DNA of 64,000 bases, taken from assembly GCF_032854445.1 (NCBI RefSeq), contig NC_088296.1:2069246-2133245 (forward strand), in the 5' to 3' direction. The notes under the pieces are model-generated. The model made no database searches, was not told the origin of the DNA, and was given only the letters and a program-made list of their open reading frames with translations. The DNA comes from Liolophura sinensis (Eukaryota; Mollusca; Polyplacophora; Chitonida; Chitonidae). Of this stretch, positions 11,001 to 26,000 are shown piece by piece. Positions within the stretch are counted from its first letter, which is position 1, and each line of letters starts with the position of its first letter. Both the position numbers and the translations under genes were made by a program.

Positions 11001-14000
11001 TAAGTATTGCATAACTTTTTCACATTTATCTTGTGATCGTATCACGGAAGATATGGTGCTAGATAGCGTGTCTGCTTAATAAACGGTAGCTCCGAGGTTC
11101 AATTCAGAATCGAGTCACATGCCTATCTAAGATTTATATATCGGTAATCTTTGTACTGCCTTGATTTACTCTCAACGTAAATAGAATAGACCAAGAACTT
11201 GTTGAGCCATTGTCATTATAGTGTGACTGGCTGAGAAGTCGTGTCTGTTGTCTCCAGCATGGGGTTCCAGGACTATCAATATGTTGGATTCATTCCAGTC
11301 CGCCATGTACAAGCCATGCCCTTTCATCTAACTCTGATACGATTGATGAAAAATCTCCACTGTGACGACAATGAACTGAAGGTCATTCAGATGTTATGAT
11401 TGAATGATTCACTTGCTGGCTCACCTGAAACTGAAACATACATGCATGTAAAAGAAATACATCTACCTCAATGGATCCCACAGGGATTTGAACTCAGATC
11501 CCCTGAATCCAAACCAAGCGCTGCACCTACTGAGCTGAACAGAATTTCAAGCCAATGCCTGCTGCAGAAAAAGGTGATGCTGTTGTTACACATGGTAACA
11601 TGGTATACGCCCTGTTAAGATAAAGTTCCAGATCCCCCCCCCCCCCCGCCCACCTCACTCCCTTCCCCCCTTTTTCACACTGGTCGTCACGAAATAGAAA
11701 AAAGATTTAGAAATCGGCATTACACAACATTCAAACAAAGCAAGGCCTTTGAGGCACAGCACCGGTTGACCGCGTTCAGTCCAGGCGTGCCTAATGGGCG
11801 TTTTGTCGACTTGCTTTATTTCTAGAAGGCACGAAATTTTTGGCATTGCGACAAATGGATGCTTCTATCTTAGCATTACGGCTTCCGCTTGCTTCCAGGT
11901 AGACCCGACTACTGCATTAACATCTTAGATTCTGGGCGAGTTTTTTGACTGAAACACTGCGCCTGGGGCCGTAAAACATCATTAGAGGGAGCCGTGCGAG
12001 TAATGGCGACTGTCAATTCCTTCCAGACGCTTTTGTTTACTGTCGCCATTACAGCACTACCGGCTATTCGTCTGATTTTGCCGGCAGTGCCCTTTAGAAC
12101 CCGTCCAAATACTCCTCTGGTCTCTCTTATAATCTCGCGTGGATACGGAAAATCTGGCGGTTTATGGCGGCTAGATGGAAACAAATCTCTCTACTTCCAT
12201 TTTTAGTTCTGCTTTATTTCTTGCCATTCAGTGTATAGTAAAGTGTTCCACCAATACACGTGTGCCCAACGTGGTGTTATATGTAATATATGCTATTTAA
12301 ACACCACGTCATACAGCATATTCTATTATAGCTGTTCATATATAATGATAGTTCGTTTACATTTTTGAATAACACCGGAACAGGGAATATAGACGATGTA
12401 TGTCAATTAAATTATTGATTTATTTGTTTATTTGAGTGGTGTTTTTCGCCATACTCAAGCATATTTCACTTAAACGACGGCGGTCAGCATTATGGTGGAA
12501 GAAAACCGGGCAGAACCCGCTGTAAACCCACGACCATCCGCAGGTTGCTGTTTCTTCCCACGTGCGGCAGGAGAGGAATCCAGCACGAGCTGAACTCACA
12601 GCGACCGCGTTGGTTAGAGGCTCCAGAGTCATTACGCTTCCAACTGAGCCACGAAGGGCTCCTAACTGTATTGAAACTGAATCACAACTTTTAATTCGAA
12701 TTTCGAAATGCAGCCCAACTAGATTCACCTGCACGTCATGCAAGAGGGCGGTTTTGTTTTTGTTGTTGTTTTTTTTTTGTTGTTTTTTGTTTTTTTTCTC
12801 CTTACAATCTCAGTTTTGAAAAAAACAGGAACCAGCGCTTTATCATTCAGGTGGCGTGATGCAATCCAAATGGTTTAATGCAGCTTGTGACTTGTCCAGC
12901 ATATTCGTTTCTTTATTAAACTGCCAAAGAGAAAGAAGTTTTTTCTGAAAAAAAAAATGAGATATCAGGAATGTCTTAATACATCCCTCTTATTAGAATT
13001 ATTTTCTTTGTCGGGGCAAACACTTCTCAAATATTTTTTTAATATTACTTTAGTCTACACTGTTATAATTCTAAGAACACTTAGTTACGTTATTTCTAGA
13101 ACCCTACCAACGAAATACCAAACGCTTGTTTTCTTTCGGAAGTTTACTCTCCAGATCTGCTGCTGAAAATGTATTTTCTCAGTTAAGAAATTTGAAATAA
13201 AAAGAACCATGCTGTTCATTTTCGCTATCCCCCATAGTATTTTTTTTTTCAAGCATATTACATTTGTTTACCGTTTATTTTTTTGTTTTAATTTGATTGG
13301 AGTTTTACGCCGTAGAGTTAAGAATATTTGACTGATACGACGGCGGTAGGAATCGGTTTTGTCGGTAGGAATCCAAACAGAGCCCGAGGAAAACAGATGG
13401 CCACCTTCAAACCTTGCCACGTATATATACAACCCGATAGGGGGCCACATTGAAGAAGTGTTATTACTTTCTTACTAGATATTTCTCTTTTTTGTCAACA
13501 GCTCTACTCAGCGCCGCCATCTTCGGAAACGTTTCTTCCATCATGTTAAGGTTGTACCAAGGGACCGACGAATACCACGAAAAGTCTCAAAGCATTAAAG
13601 AGTTCATCAATTTTCACCACATTCCCAAATCCCTCGCCAATCGACTTTACGAATCATTCCAGCACGCATGGTCCTATACAAACGGTATAGACATGAACAA
13701 CGTGAGTATGAACGCTTATAATGTTTTCAAATCCTCGCCACCTTTATAATTTCTTATGTTACCGAATAACATAGACAGTCATTCTGTAAGAACAAAAACA
13801 GATGGGTACGGCGTTAAATATTAACAATACACTCCAGTGCACGTGGACAATTTTACGACCTTACAATACCGTACTTTTTGTTTATGTGATTTTGTTGTGA
13901 ATGGTACTCAAGAACCTTTCACTAATACGACGGTGGCCATCATCATGATGTTAAGGCGCCCAACGGTAATTAACGTATATATCTCCTATTTAATTGATGT

Positions 14001-17000
14001 TTTACGCCGAATTCATCAATTTTCCACTTGTTGAAGTTAGTCGAATATAAGGTTGAATGATAACTAAAATACCCGGAGGTAACTTTTATTAAAAACGTGG
14101 CAATTTTAAGCCACGGGGGAACATGGCGGGAGCTGGACTCGAGCTTGAGACCACCTTCCGCCGATCGAAAGTGGCGGGATCAGGGCGTCATTTGAAATCC
14201 ACTGAGCCAGGGTAAGTCCCGACATTACAGCTTTCTTTGGACAAGTTGATCGGGAAGACAGGCTGTCTGGCTAAGGTTTACTGGGTGATTTAGTTAATCG
14301 ATTTGCGAATTAGGAATCAATAAAGAATTCATTAGTCACTGAAGTGGCTTCAATCCGCTTTGGGCGGCGAACGTCTGGCAGGCTACAACCGCGTGATATC
14401 CTGAAATACTACAGCGCGAACTTCCTACTACTGCAGGCACCTCGCCTCTCCTCAGAGTTATAACAGTAGTCAACCGGAATGATGTAATCCGCTCAACCTT
14501 ATAACACTGGTGCCTGATCCAATGACTCAGAGCCATTCGTCCTGCTTAACGGCATTTCCTGTGGCCTAAACCGTCAGACGTTCTCACGATGAAGCGGAAG
14601 TGCTACTACCGGTCAGAATGAAATCGATTACGGACCTCACTGCATCGCCGCAACTCTCCTTGACAACTACGGAAATGTCTTTTCCGATTCGCATTCGGTT
14701 GGGCGATTCTCCAGTGTCACAGGAGGGTTACGTAATCACAGGAGTGTTATGTAACCACTAGGATTAACAGAGGCTGAAGTTATTTTAACACAGGATGCAG
14801 ACGTCATCTAATTTCCCATTTATTTATCTACTGACGTACAATAGCCCTGACAATTCTTTAAAATCGTGATGGGGCCTCCGTGCCTCACTTGGTTAGCGAT
14901 AGCCACTCACCAATGCGGTCTCTGTGACTTCGAGTCCAGCTTAGACTGGCTTCCCCTCCGGCCGTACGTGGGTAGGTCTCCCAGCAACCTGCGGATGGTC
15001 TTGGGCTTTCACCGGGCCCTGCCTGATTTCCTTTATTTATTGAACAAATAAATCAAATAAATAAATTAAACTTGGGAAAGCCCTTTTCCACTCAGAAGAC
15101 ACTACACCATAACAGCCTTTGACATTGGGTACGAAATATTGCCTTCAAACCTCCCAAGTAACGTACCAAAAAGTTCAAGGATCTCCTAACTTTTCCGCCA
15201 AAAGAAAAAGTAAAGGTAGATATACACATTGAAAGGAAAACGTCAGAGAGGAATTGCTAGTTTTAACCAAAAGTTGTAACCTAATTTAAAGTCTTAAATA
15301 TATATGCATTGCATCATTAAAATGTTGCCAGCTGTTTATGCTCTCTATGCTGTTGTAAATCTATTACAATTTCAGCCATCTGAGCATTCATCTTCAAATG
15401 CTTTACTTTTTAAAGAAGATTAAAAATGTTCGACTTAAGCCCGAAATTGCTTTTTTAAGCAGGCCCTAAGACAGGCCCTATCAAAAACATCACCCACCTC
15501 AGAGAATAATTTGAAAAATAAACGCCAGTACAAGCTTTAAAAAAGTAACACCCACCTTACGAAATATTAATCGAAACGCAGGGGTTAAATTAGCTGACTC
15601 TGATAGTGTTCAGGACAAAACAAGGACAAGAAACGTCCAGAGCTTTGTAAATGAAGCCCGTTTAACGAGTTGTAAATGAACTAAGAAATAGGGTTTATTT
15701 ACCAAGAAACAAGGTGACCCATTGTTCCACTGAAATGGTAAAAAGCAAATGTCAGACAACATCGTAATTTGCTTTCACTGTCGTATTTTAAGGCCACGTG
15801 TCAGATGTCTTCACACATCTCACCAAAATGCGAAAATGACATTTAGAGTCACCAATCAGCGTGAAAGCTATTACCGAATCAAGTGTTGACACAGTCTCCC
15901 CATGAACTACCTGATGCAATTATGAGATTTCCGTTGCACTCTTGTTTCCCAAAGCTGTCACATTAATTACATCTTGCCTAAAATAATTTGCGTCCAATAT
16001 TCGTTTTGGCACGACTGTCTTCCTTGGGCTGTTCGGTTTTACATTCGTGGACGTCACTCTCAGTGCAGTTGTTTTGCGTGTGGTCGTATGTTCCTTTTAT
16101 ATCAGCAATTAAGCCATTAACTGAGCAATCGGAAATTCATTTTGCTGGCATATCTCCACAAGATGCAATAACAAGTACCGCAGCTGATGAAAATAATTCG
16201 TTTTTTTGTGATATTTAACCATGTCAATGTATTTAGCAAGTTAAGCTTCAAACTCCGTCAAATGTAATAACAAATGCCGTAGCTGAAAAAAGGTTTTTTC
16301 ATTTCAAAAGAACGTTACAAATGGTATATTGCGTCTTAAAACTGTAACAAAGGTAATACTCGTAACGCCATTTACAGAAAAGATTTTGTATTCCGAGCCT
16401 CGTTCTGGGTCTAATATGGCGGTGTGATAGAGAACAGTGTTGTCGACCTTCCTGAAGAGGCGTGATCCTTTCTTTGTAAGAAAAATAATAAAACTGAATC
16501 ATTTCAGTTTACCAACTGTGTCGTTTTGGGTAAAAAAAATCTACAGTATACATCACTGTATTTCTAAAGGAAATGCGTAGTCCTTAGGGAAACTTAATCA
16601 AATTTGTGATTAAATTCATTGTGTTTTATTTAACTGACGTTTAATGCCTTACCTAAGCATTCTTTACTAACATAAATACCCGTCAGGTTTATGGGGGTAG
16701 CCGCAGTCCTAGCGGTAGTACACCACCCTTTGCGAGGTACGTGACAAAACCCATGTTAATGTCATATCAAACGTTATGTAAGGCGTCAAAACAGACATTC
16801 GTATACCAACCGTGGATAAACCGGTCAATTCGGAAGTGGATTGGCATGGTAATTGTATCATAGCGCTACTGTGTAAACATAGTCAAATGTGACCTGCGCG
16901 ATTAGAACAAGAAATGAGGTTGTACAGGGAGATACATGTTTTGTTATTGACAACTTGAATTCTAACATAGTACACATTTTGAAACACTATTTTCACACAG

Positions 17001-20000
17001 CTGCCTAGAATACCTTGTGCATTTCCAACGTCATTTAAAACTGTTGACCGCTTCTGTTTGCATGATTCCGTTCTACTTTTAGTATTTTATATGGTTTTTT
17101 AGTTCTTCGGTAATTTTTGGGAATTGGCCTGGTGATTATTGACCTGGAACTTCCACTTCGGTTGAACGCTGATCTATGATTGTCTTTTTGATGCATACAT
17201 TAATAATGTTAACGTCGAGAGAATTCGTTCGCAGCATTGAAGCTATTACAAACTTCATGGTTTTACCACAGAGGTAATAAAACCTCAGCACCTAATATTA
17301 CACTACCCATGTGTCTTTAGACGTACATTCCAAAGGCAAACGAGGGCCATTTGCTACATTGGTGTCAGTCGCCATTTGTTCTGATCAATCAGTCGAAAAA
17401 AACGTTTGTATATCAGCAGTCTACCGATATGGATGTTCCGTGGCAATGGCTGCTTTACCAATTTCCAAAAATTACTTTTAACACATGCGACCGAAGAGCT
17501 GAGAACTAACAGATGATGGAGGGTTGATGGAAAGGGAGTAGTAATTAACGTTGGTGGAAAGAGACAGGGAATGTTATATAGGTAAATTCATTCATCCATT
17601 CATTCTTTTTCCAAAGTATGCACCATGCAAGTTTGTAAGTTTTCGATAACATACTCATGTCCGTTGCGTTTTTGTTTCAATTGTAAATATATCCACAAAC
17701 ACAATATTATTTACACAATGAATATAGAGCCCTTAGCCCCGGGTAAAATCGAGCTAGCCACAGTTATGAAGCAGGATGCGTGCATGTATAGTGTCTCTGA
17801 TCTTTGAGAGAGGAAAATTAAGCAAATGAGTAACTCAGTAGGCTTCTCGTGTTGCATTAGACCGTCACGTTGGATACATGAAATCAAACAAAATCGCCAA
17901 AGAGATACATAATTTATTATCGACCTTTGTTTATACTACCATGGTATACATGATCTGTATGAATGATCTAAATACGGATTTCACTAATTCACCTTGAACA
18001 TGTCTTGCGCCATCATCGTTGAAAACTGCTGTCTGCTTCTATTTCTATGATTCCGTCATATTTTGGCACTTCATTTACTTTCTTAGTTCTTTGGTGGCTT
18101 GTGGTATACGTCGTTTTGGGAATTGGCCTTGCGATTGTTGACCTGGAACGTCCTTATTGGTTGACGTAATGAATACGAATGCCTGATTCGACGAATACAT
18201 TAAATTTACCTTTCCACACCTTATGTCAATCAGCATGTATATTTAAATTGTCCTTCTAGGTATTGAAAGGCTTCCCAGAGTGTCTTCAAGCTGACATTTG
18301 TCTTCACCTAAACCGGAACCTTCTGCATAGCTGCGTGGCCTTCAAGGGTTCCAGCCCGGGTAAGTAGTTGTGTTCAATTCTTTGTGACTTTCAGTTAACA
18401 TTTCATGTATGGACACCGAAAAAACGTCTGTAAGATTACTGCGCATGCAACATGTCATATGTATAGGTGCAAATTGCTCCATCTTATCCGAGAATCCTGT
18501 TAATAGCTGTAAGAGTTGCGGTTCTTATAACATAGGGAACAAAACCAGAGCAATGACGACAGTGTGATAGCAGTCAAATGGCCACGTGTAGCCCGGTAAA
18601 CTACGGCCTCTTGTCAATTTACCTCAGTCACGGTTTAATTCTAACTGTTCATGTAAGTACCATAGCTTACGAAGATTTAGGTAAATAAAGAAAGGTCCAG
18701 TGAAGACATTTGAAGCCAACCGTCTAGAATTACTCAAAATGTTGCTTGTCTCACATTTAACATATAATCACACTAAAACAAACAGACCAGGCCTTGGGGA
18801 TGCTTAGCCCATCTTTTTGAGGAAAGTTAAGAAATTAAAAAATTAAGAAATCAGAAATTAACGTACATCCCATTCCATCACAATGTTATGGGAGTTGTTG
18901 GTTCAGTACCATTCTCTTACAAAATGTTTTTTTTTTTTTGATTCCGCCTTGTTTTAAACGTATGTTTATTAAACAGGTGCACAGTAAGCCAGTGGCTAAT
19001 AAGGCGTAGTATACAGCTATACAGGCATAAATTCGGATTCCACCTCCTTTTTTAATCACTGTTTCGTCTTTTGCTATATCTTTACAGGTTGTCTGCGAGC
19101 CTTGTCCATGAAATTTAAAACTACGCATGCGCCTCCAGGTGACACGCTGATACATCCTGGAGATATTTTAACCGCCATTTATTTTATAGCGCGTGGCTCC
19201 ATAGAGATTCTGAATGACGACATTGTAATGGCCATATTAGGTAAGGAAATTAATCTTCATTCATGCAGTATTTCCTTTTTTTATTATGCATGTTTAGTGG
19301 CCAGTATACCATTGTTGAGAAATAGCCACGGGGCTAATAACAATTTTATGTAACAACACGCGTAAAATTTATTATTTTAACCTTTTGCTTTAAGCTTCCA
19401 ATATGCACTCAGCATTTAAAGACATCCTTTCACTGCTACTCCTCTGATGGGAAACAATGATATAGTGATATAAACGGATTTAAGGTAACAATCATGTTTT
19501 CTAAGTAAGCCGGTAACCCGTTATGCTTATGTTTAATGCCAACAGCTCGTGGTTTATTACAACCATTAACAGTCAGCTGCGAAATGAGAAGACAAAAGAT
19601 AATTTACAACGTTACATACATCCAGTGCAATTCATATCATTTTGTCTTTATGACAGCGCTGTTTACTGTTTTGCACAGAAACAAATATTCCATTCTTCGT
19701 GCTGACAGCGCTTATACAAGCAAAATGGTGACATGCAGTCATGAAAGTCATAAGAAAACCTATTTGGCCATTTACATTTGTCAAATTATGACATCCCGGT
19801 GGACGCGTTATGGCAGTCGATTTTTTTTGGACAATTTGATCCTGTTTTTACAAAGCTATTGCAACATTGCATGGGGCATAGTTACCATGATGTTAATCTT
19901 TATGATGTGTTGTCATGGGTTTTACTGCAGACACCTGCTATGATTACTTCTTAAAACACCAATCAACACAAATTTTCTAGTACGACATAAAAAAGTGTTC

Positions 20001-23000
20001 AAGCAGAAACACCCACACTAATAAAAGTGTAACGTGTTCAGCCACTATTATGGGGCTCTTGGTTCAACCCAAGCCTTCAAAAGGTGGACTGCCGTTTGAC
20101 GTGGAAAAAAAAATGGTCTTCCGCGTTGGTTTTCTTAAGGTTCAGTTTGATTTTGTTTACGAACGAAATGATCAAATCTCTTGGTTTCTCTGCGAGCCAG
20201 TTAGCTTTTAAATGGATCGGTTAGTTTTCGAGGCAATTCAGTTACTTTCCTGTGAATCAACTGTCTTCTAAATGAGACGTCTTCGTTATGGGCCAGTTTA
20301 TTTTTTATTGTTTCTACTAAATAAGCCGTTTAGTCGTCCGCTGAACGGCTCAGTTGACGACCACTTGAGCCAGATGGTTCACACTGAGTCAGTTGACTTC
20401 CGGTTATCTCGTTAACTTCTCAACAGTACGTGTTACCTTGTTCTGACAACATTGTGGTAGGTCGTACATGTAACATGTCATAGTGACACCACACATTGTG
20501 GTAGGTTGTACACGTAACATTTCATTGTGACACCACACATTGTAGTAGGCTGTACATGTAACATGTCATAGTGACACCACACATTGTGGTAGGCTGTACA
20601 TATAACATATCACAGTGACACCACACATTGTGGTAGGTTGTAAATGTAACATGTCATAATTACACCACTCATTGTGGTAGGTTGTACATGTAACATGTCA
20701 TAGTTACACCACTCACTGTGGTAGATTGCACATGTAACATGTCATAGTTACACCACTCATTGTGGTAGGTTGTACATGTAACATGTCATAGTCACACCAC
20801 TCATTGTGGTAGGTTGTACATGTAACATGTCATAGTTACACCACTCATTGTGGTAGGCTGTACATGTAACATGTCATAGTTACACCACTCATTTTGGTAG
20901 GTTGTACATGTAACATGTCATAGTTACACCCCACATTGTTATAGATAATATCACCGTCATACCAGTATAACCTGTTAACTCTGAAATGAGTAACAAGAAT
21001 TCATGAAACTGTGGACGACGTCACACAACATCAGAAGACATTACCTACATTTGCCAAAGACGACGTTGATGGGAAAACAATAGTGATGTCACTGGTTAAT
21101 CATATCCTGTGTACGAATTGTTTAGCCTCTGTTTCTATGACATTGTTTAAACGTTCCTAGTGCCACATGAACATGCCATTTTTCATTGCCTTGCAGGTAG
21201 AGAAGATGTATTTGGTGAGGATATTCGTGAAACTCCTGGGGTGGGAAAGTCGCTGTACTGTGTACGGGCCCTGTCCTATTGTGACATCAACAAGATAGAG
21301 ATCCACGACCTCACCGAAATCATGCGGACATACCCGGAATTTGCCGAGCGCTTCCTAACGACGTTTAACGTCACATTTAACCTGAAACACGTGAGGGTGC
21401 CTTTGGTTTATATATCTGATGCGACTTCCGGTTTCACTGTCGTATGTAACCCTCTGCACACATGCCACATCCAGATTGGGGAATCAATGGTTTGAGATAC
21501 AGGGCATTTTTTTTACTGAGTGTTAATCTGCTGTGACGGACGCAACCCATTATGTAACTTAGCCAGATGGATACCAGTCTCTATAATGTCAGTAAACGTT
21601 CTAATGTAAGGTCTTTTTCCATCAGACAAAATAAGGTTAACATGTTACCTGAAAACGACTGATTTAGCGTACAGGCGCACTGCAAAGATACGTCGTTGTC
21701 ATTAAGACTGCAAGAACGTTAATGCAACAAAGGCAAAACCAGCAATGTTACAGATCCGGTGTCTTGTAGAACAAGTTATGCTGTGGGGCTCGTGTATAAA
21801 GTGTATCCTGCTCACGCAAAGATAATACTTTAATACATAGAGTTTTCAATGGGTCTCTCATACCGGTATTTCAAAAGGATAAAGAGGTCTTATTGGCATT
21901 GGAATAGAGCTAATGGCCAGCTATTGAAATTGTAAAGAAAGAGATTTGCTTGTATCGATCTCATCTTTAGGAAAACCAAAGAGAACAACGAAACAAATTC
22001 CTTGAGAGCAAAGGAAACCCTCTCATTTAATACAGGCTTATGAGGAATTCTGACTGTGCATCCGAAACATGCGAGAGAAAAAAAATGTCTTCAAGAAACT
22101 CTGAATTCAATACAAATACGTTCTACGTCTCTGCTTTAAACATGCACTTAAATCTGGGCTAACAAAAACGTATTCTGTTTACCAAAGCGATTCTGGCGGT
22201 GATTAAGTTAGTTCTTTAGGATGATTCCTCTACTCCTATCGGATCACACCCCGATTGCTTCTAGAGACGATTGTTTGGATACAGTTCGCATTGAGTTTGC
22301 AGAAACCTCAGGAGCATGTGATGGAAATATTTTTACGTTCAATAGTGTTTTTTTTCACGTTATTAATATCTTAATTGACATTGCTATCCTTGCTTTGATG
22401 GGGGCAGTCAGATGATTTACAAGGCGGGGTTTCCAAATACTGCGCTCTTTACAGTAGTTAGGTTTAATTCGATTGAGCTGACTGTCTCTGATCCTAAGAA
22501 GTTTGTGCAGATGTATGCAAGTATATATATAAGGATCCCTTGCAATATCTAGTTAATACCCTTGTTTGCTCCTGGCCTTTAGATAAAGATGATGTAATTC
22601 ATTCGTGAACACATATTGAGTAAATTTACAGTTTCAATAATCCATAAAAACAATTATACACAAGCTGCAAGAGCCTCAAATCATCGCGTATCAAAGCTAG
22701 CTCAGAACGCAAGTCTTCTTTAAGATCAGGTTGATGAAGAAAATCTTCTCAATTTAAATGATGATTTTCAAAGTGTGAGAAAACACATTAGTTTAAACAA
22801 ATGTGATGTCCGCTATGTTCCTGTAATTAACTTTGTTAAGGAATCATTGTGCTAATGGCGCAATTTACGGAAGTTTGAAGAAAGGTGTGAAACAAAACTG
22901 GAAGTGGTTTGTTATTTTTATTTATATTATTACAACTTTCTCGCAATGCGAATACGCCAGGCGTGAGTTATGAGTGGGTTCACAATGCCTTCGTTACACT

Positions 23001-26000
23001 GCGGAAGTAATTTTGTGTTATTACTTCCAATCCGCCAACACCACACCTGCGTTTGTGGCCTTTACGAGATTGTTTGTTAATTTTACCATTTTACCACCAG
23101 ACTTTACGATGAGAGTTTTATAAAACATATAATGTAAAGAAAAGGATCTCCATAAATTTGGGAATCACCGGAATTTAGTCACGACATGTCCAATGTGACA
23201 TTAATACCTCTGCTGCCAAAGAATTATTTCCTTAAGATTGATGTTAAGAAAACTAATTTACCCCTATCAAAAAGTTTCCTTGAATATATGATAAGAACAG
23301 TCTTATACCTAAAGAGTCTGTACAACAAAGTACACATTAGCGGAATGATCAATGGCAATTTTATGTGAAAATACATGTACCTGTGCTTATTTAGGAATCT
23401 TGTTGAACTGAGACAAAATCATTCAAAAGATTATATTTTATGTGGGCTTTACAGCGGGGTGGGGGTGGGGGTGGGGGATATTTATAATGTATGTCGTTAG
23501 TGACACATTTGCATGCACAGACAAACATACATAGGTGCAACTCACAGAAAGCGTATGTGTGACGTCACTGATGACGTACATTATAGTTATATCGCCATTA
23601 TGTCTAAAAATTAAAGGTATTTTCAAATACAGTTCTCATTACATGCTGAGATTCATTTCATTTTTACAGTTTTTGTTTTCCGTTTTTGCACAGTCGATGT
23701 AATATCTGACGCTTCGTCAAACACGGAAGTTACCGACACTATATGTTTCTCTGCCTTATCACTAATTACGCTGAACCATGTAACCTATAACATTAGACGT
23801 AAGGCAGATGTTACTTTTACTGTACAGGCAATAGGAAATATATTTTGTTGCGTTTTGCGTAATCTGCACATGCACACCTTTACTTTCACAGGGCACGCTA
23901 TTCCAGAGGAAGTCTAAGCACAAAGTAGATGACGAGACGCTGCGGTTTATCAGACAGAAGCGGCCAAAACTTCAGTGTAAAGGCCGGGGAGCTATATCAG
24001 AGGGTAGGTGGCGCACAAGAGTCTGAGAATTTGATATGCTAGTTTTATTTCATGCGGGAAAAACTACAAAGAATGGCCAGTAGGGAATATTTTGTCAAAA
24101 ATAAATCAACTGTATTTATTTGTTTTATTTTATTTTATTTATATATCTATTTGATTCGTGTTTCACTGAGAAAAGGGCAGTATTATGGAGGTAGGAAACG
24201 CATGACAAAACCCATGACGAAACCCATGACGAAACGCATGACGAAACCCATGACGAAACCCATGACGAAACCCATGACCATCCGGGGATGGCCCAACCGT
24301 ACTTACATCATTCGTGCTATCACGATGACTTGGTAAGACGTATATTTGGTACTACCATATAAACTTGACGTTTTGTAAATGTAGAACAATAAATGTCCAG
24401 TCTTATCATCTTAGCTGTGTGACACTCGTACTTGTTGAAACATTGCAAGAGATTGCCTCTTCAGTTTATAAAATTGGTACTGCTTCTCTCTGTTTATGTC
24501 GCCTTCATTCATACTTTTTGATGGGAAAATATTACTCAAAACAATACTGGAAAACAATCATGTTTATTAGAACACACGAAATATTGATTCCACTAACCCC
24601 AGCACTATTATAAGTAATAAAACTGAGTGAATAACCTCATATGATCTATATGAGAATATGTAAAATACATGTCCAATGTCCTACGTGGTTGAATTGTGAA
24701 TGCGCTTAATTGTTTTGTTTTACTGCAGGTGACATTTAATTAAGTGTAAAGGTGCACACGATTATTGAGTTAAAGTGTTAAAAGTATAATATGTAATGCA
24801 GGTAAATACCCCCTAATCATTTCGAGCGAAGTTTGCAAGGTTTTTTTTTTTTATTTTACACTATTCATAATTGTGCTCTTCCCTCTGATAATACATTGAT
24901 GTGAACCTTTTCTCCTTCACTCTTCACTTCTCCAGAATGATGTGTCTGGAAAATCACACACCAGCTGTCTACCGAATTTCCGAGTAAAATGTCATCATTA
25001 GACACCTTAACTTTTTTGCATCTTCCTTGTACAGGAAGTGGGTCTCGTAAGAGATCCGGTCTTGCGCGCACGAACACCGGTGACCGGCGCCGTCTTAGCA
25101 AGGACATAATCGACTTGAGTGCCAGTGAGGATGAGGATGGTGGCATCCTGGAGCTGTCAGCGACCCGAGCCACGGATAGCATTATAGAGGAGGGGGAGGC
25201 GGCCCCGCCACCAGCTGAGAAAAAGAGTGCCAAAGGTAGAATTAGGGGATAATTTGATTAACTTCCATTCCTGTGATGGGGGTGGGGTGCGTGTGTGGTG
25301 GTATGGGGGGGGGGAGGGGGATGGTCAATAAGTCTGAGATTTAGCCCATCATAAATCAAGTCACGCACTGCAACCCAGTTCCAAATGAGCCCCGAAACTT
25401 TGTCAAATGAAACAATATTTGGGAGTAAAGCAGACCATAGAAGATATGCTTTTATTGATTGATGGGTAGCTTTTCTTTTCACATTTTCTTTCACTGGTAT
25501 AGTTCGCACGCACCGTGATGTTTAAAACCAAATTAGCTGGCATATAAGCCCCAAGGTCCGTGTTCAAGGGCAACTTAGTTATGAAATAGTATTAAAGAGG
25601 ACTGGAGATGAATGGACTGGAATACAAATGTCTCAGGGCGTTATAAATAATCCCAACAGGACGAAATCAAAATATGCATGATCTGTTTGTTTGCCGAACG
25701 AACACCTCCAAAACTGATGTGTGTCTGGATACCTCACGTTACATACTTGATCCCCTCGATAGAAAAGTCAATGGAAAACAACCATTAGATATGTACATTT
25801 GAAGATACTTATATTCGAGCCGAAAATATTAAATAAAATGTTTGTATTTGGCCACAGATCCCCATTTATTTTCCATAAGGGACAATGTTAACGTTTAGCG
25901 CTGTAGCTCAGCCCCAAACATTCCGTGGCCAACAACCTTTGGTACATACCTGTGCCAGCCGGTGAGAAAGAAGCCATAAAAATCTTGACATAGGTTGACC

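Larger units (their letters stand above)
13702..18259. other. 4.6-kb ERG intron with old repeats
   Basis: Apart from the SINE copies and the dispersed repeats listed separately, it is AT-rich with no coding signal. The palindrome-free segment 15070-16630 shows nothing I can name. Confidence 0.7.
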
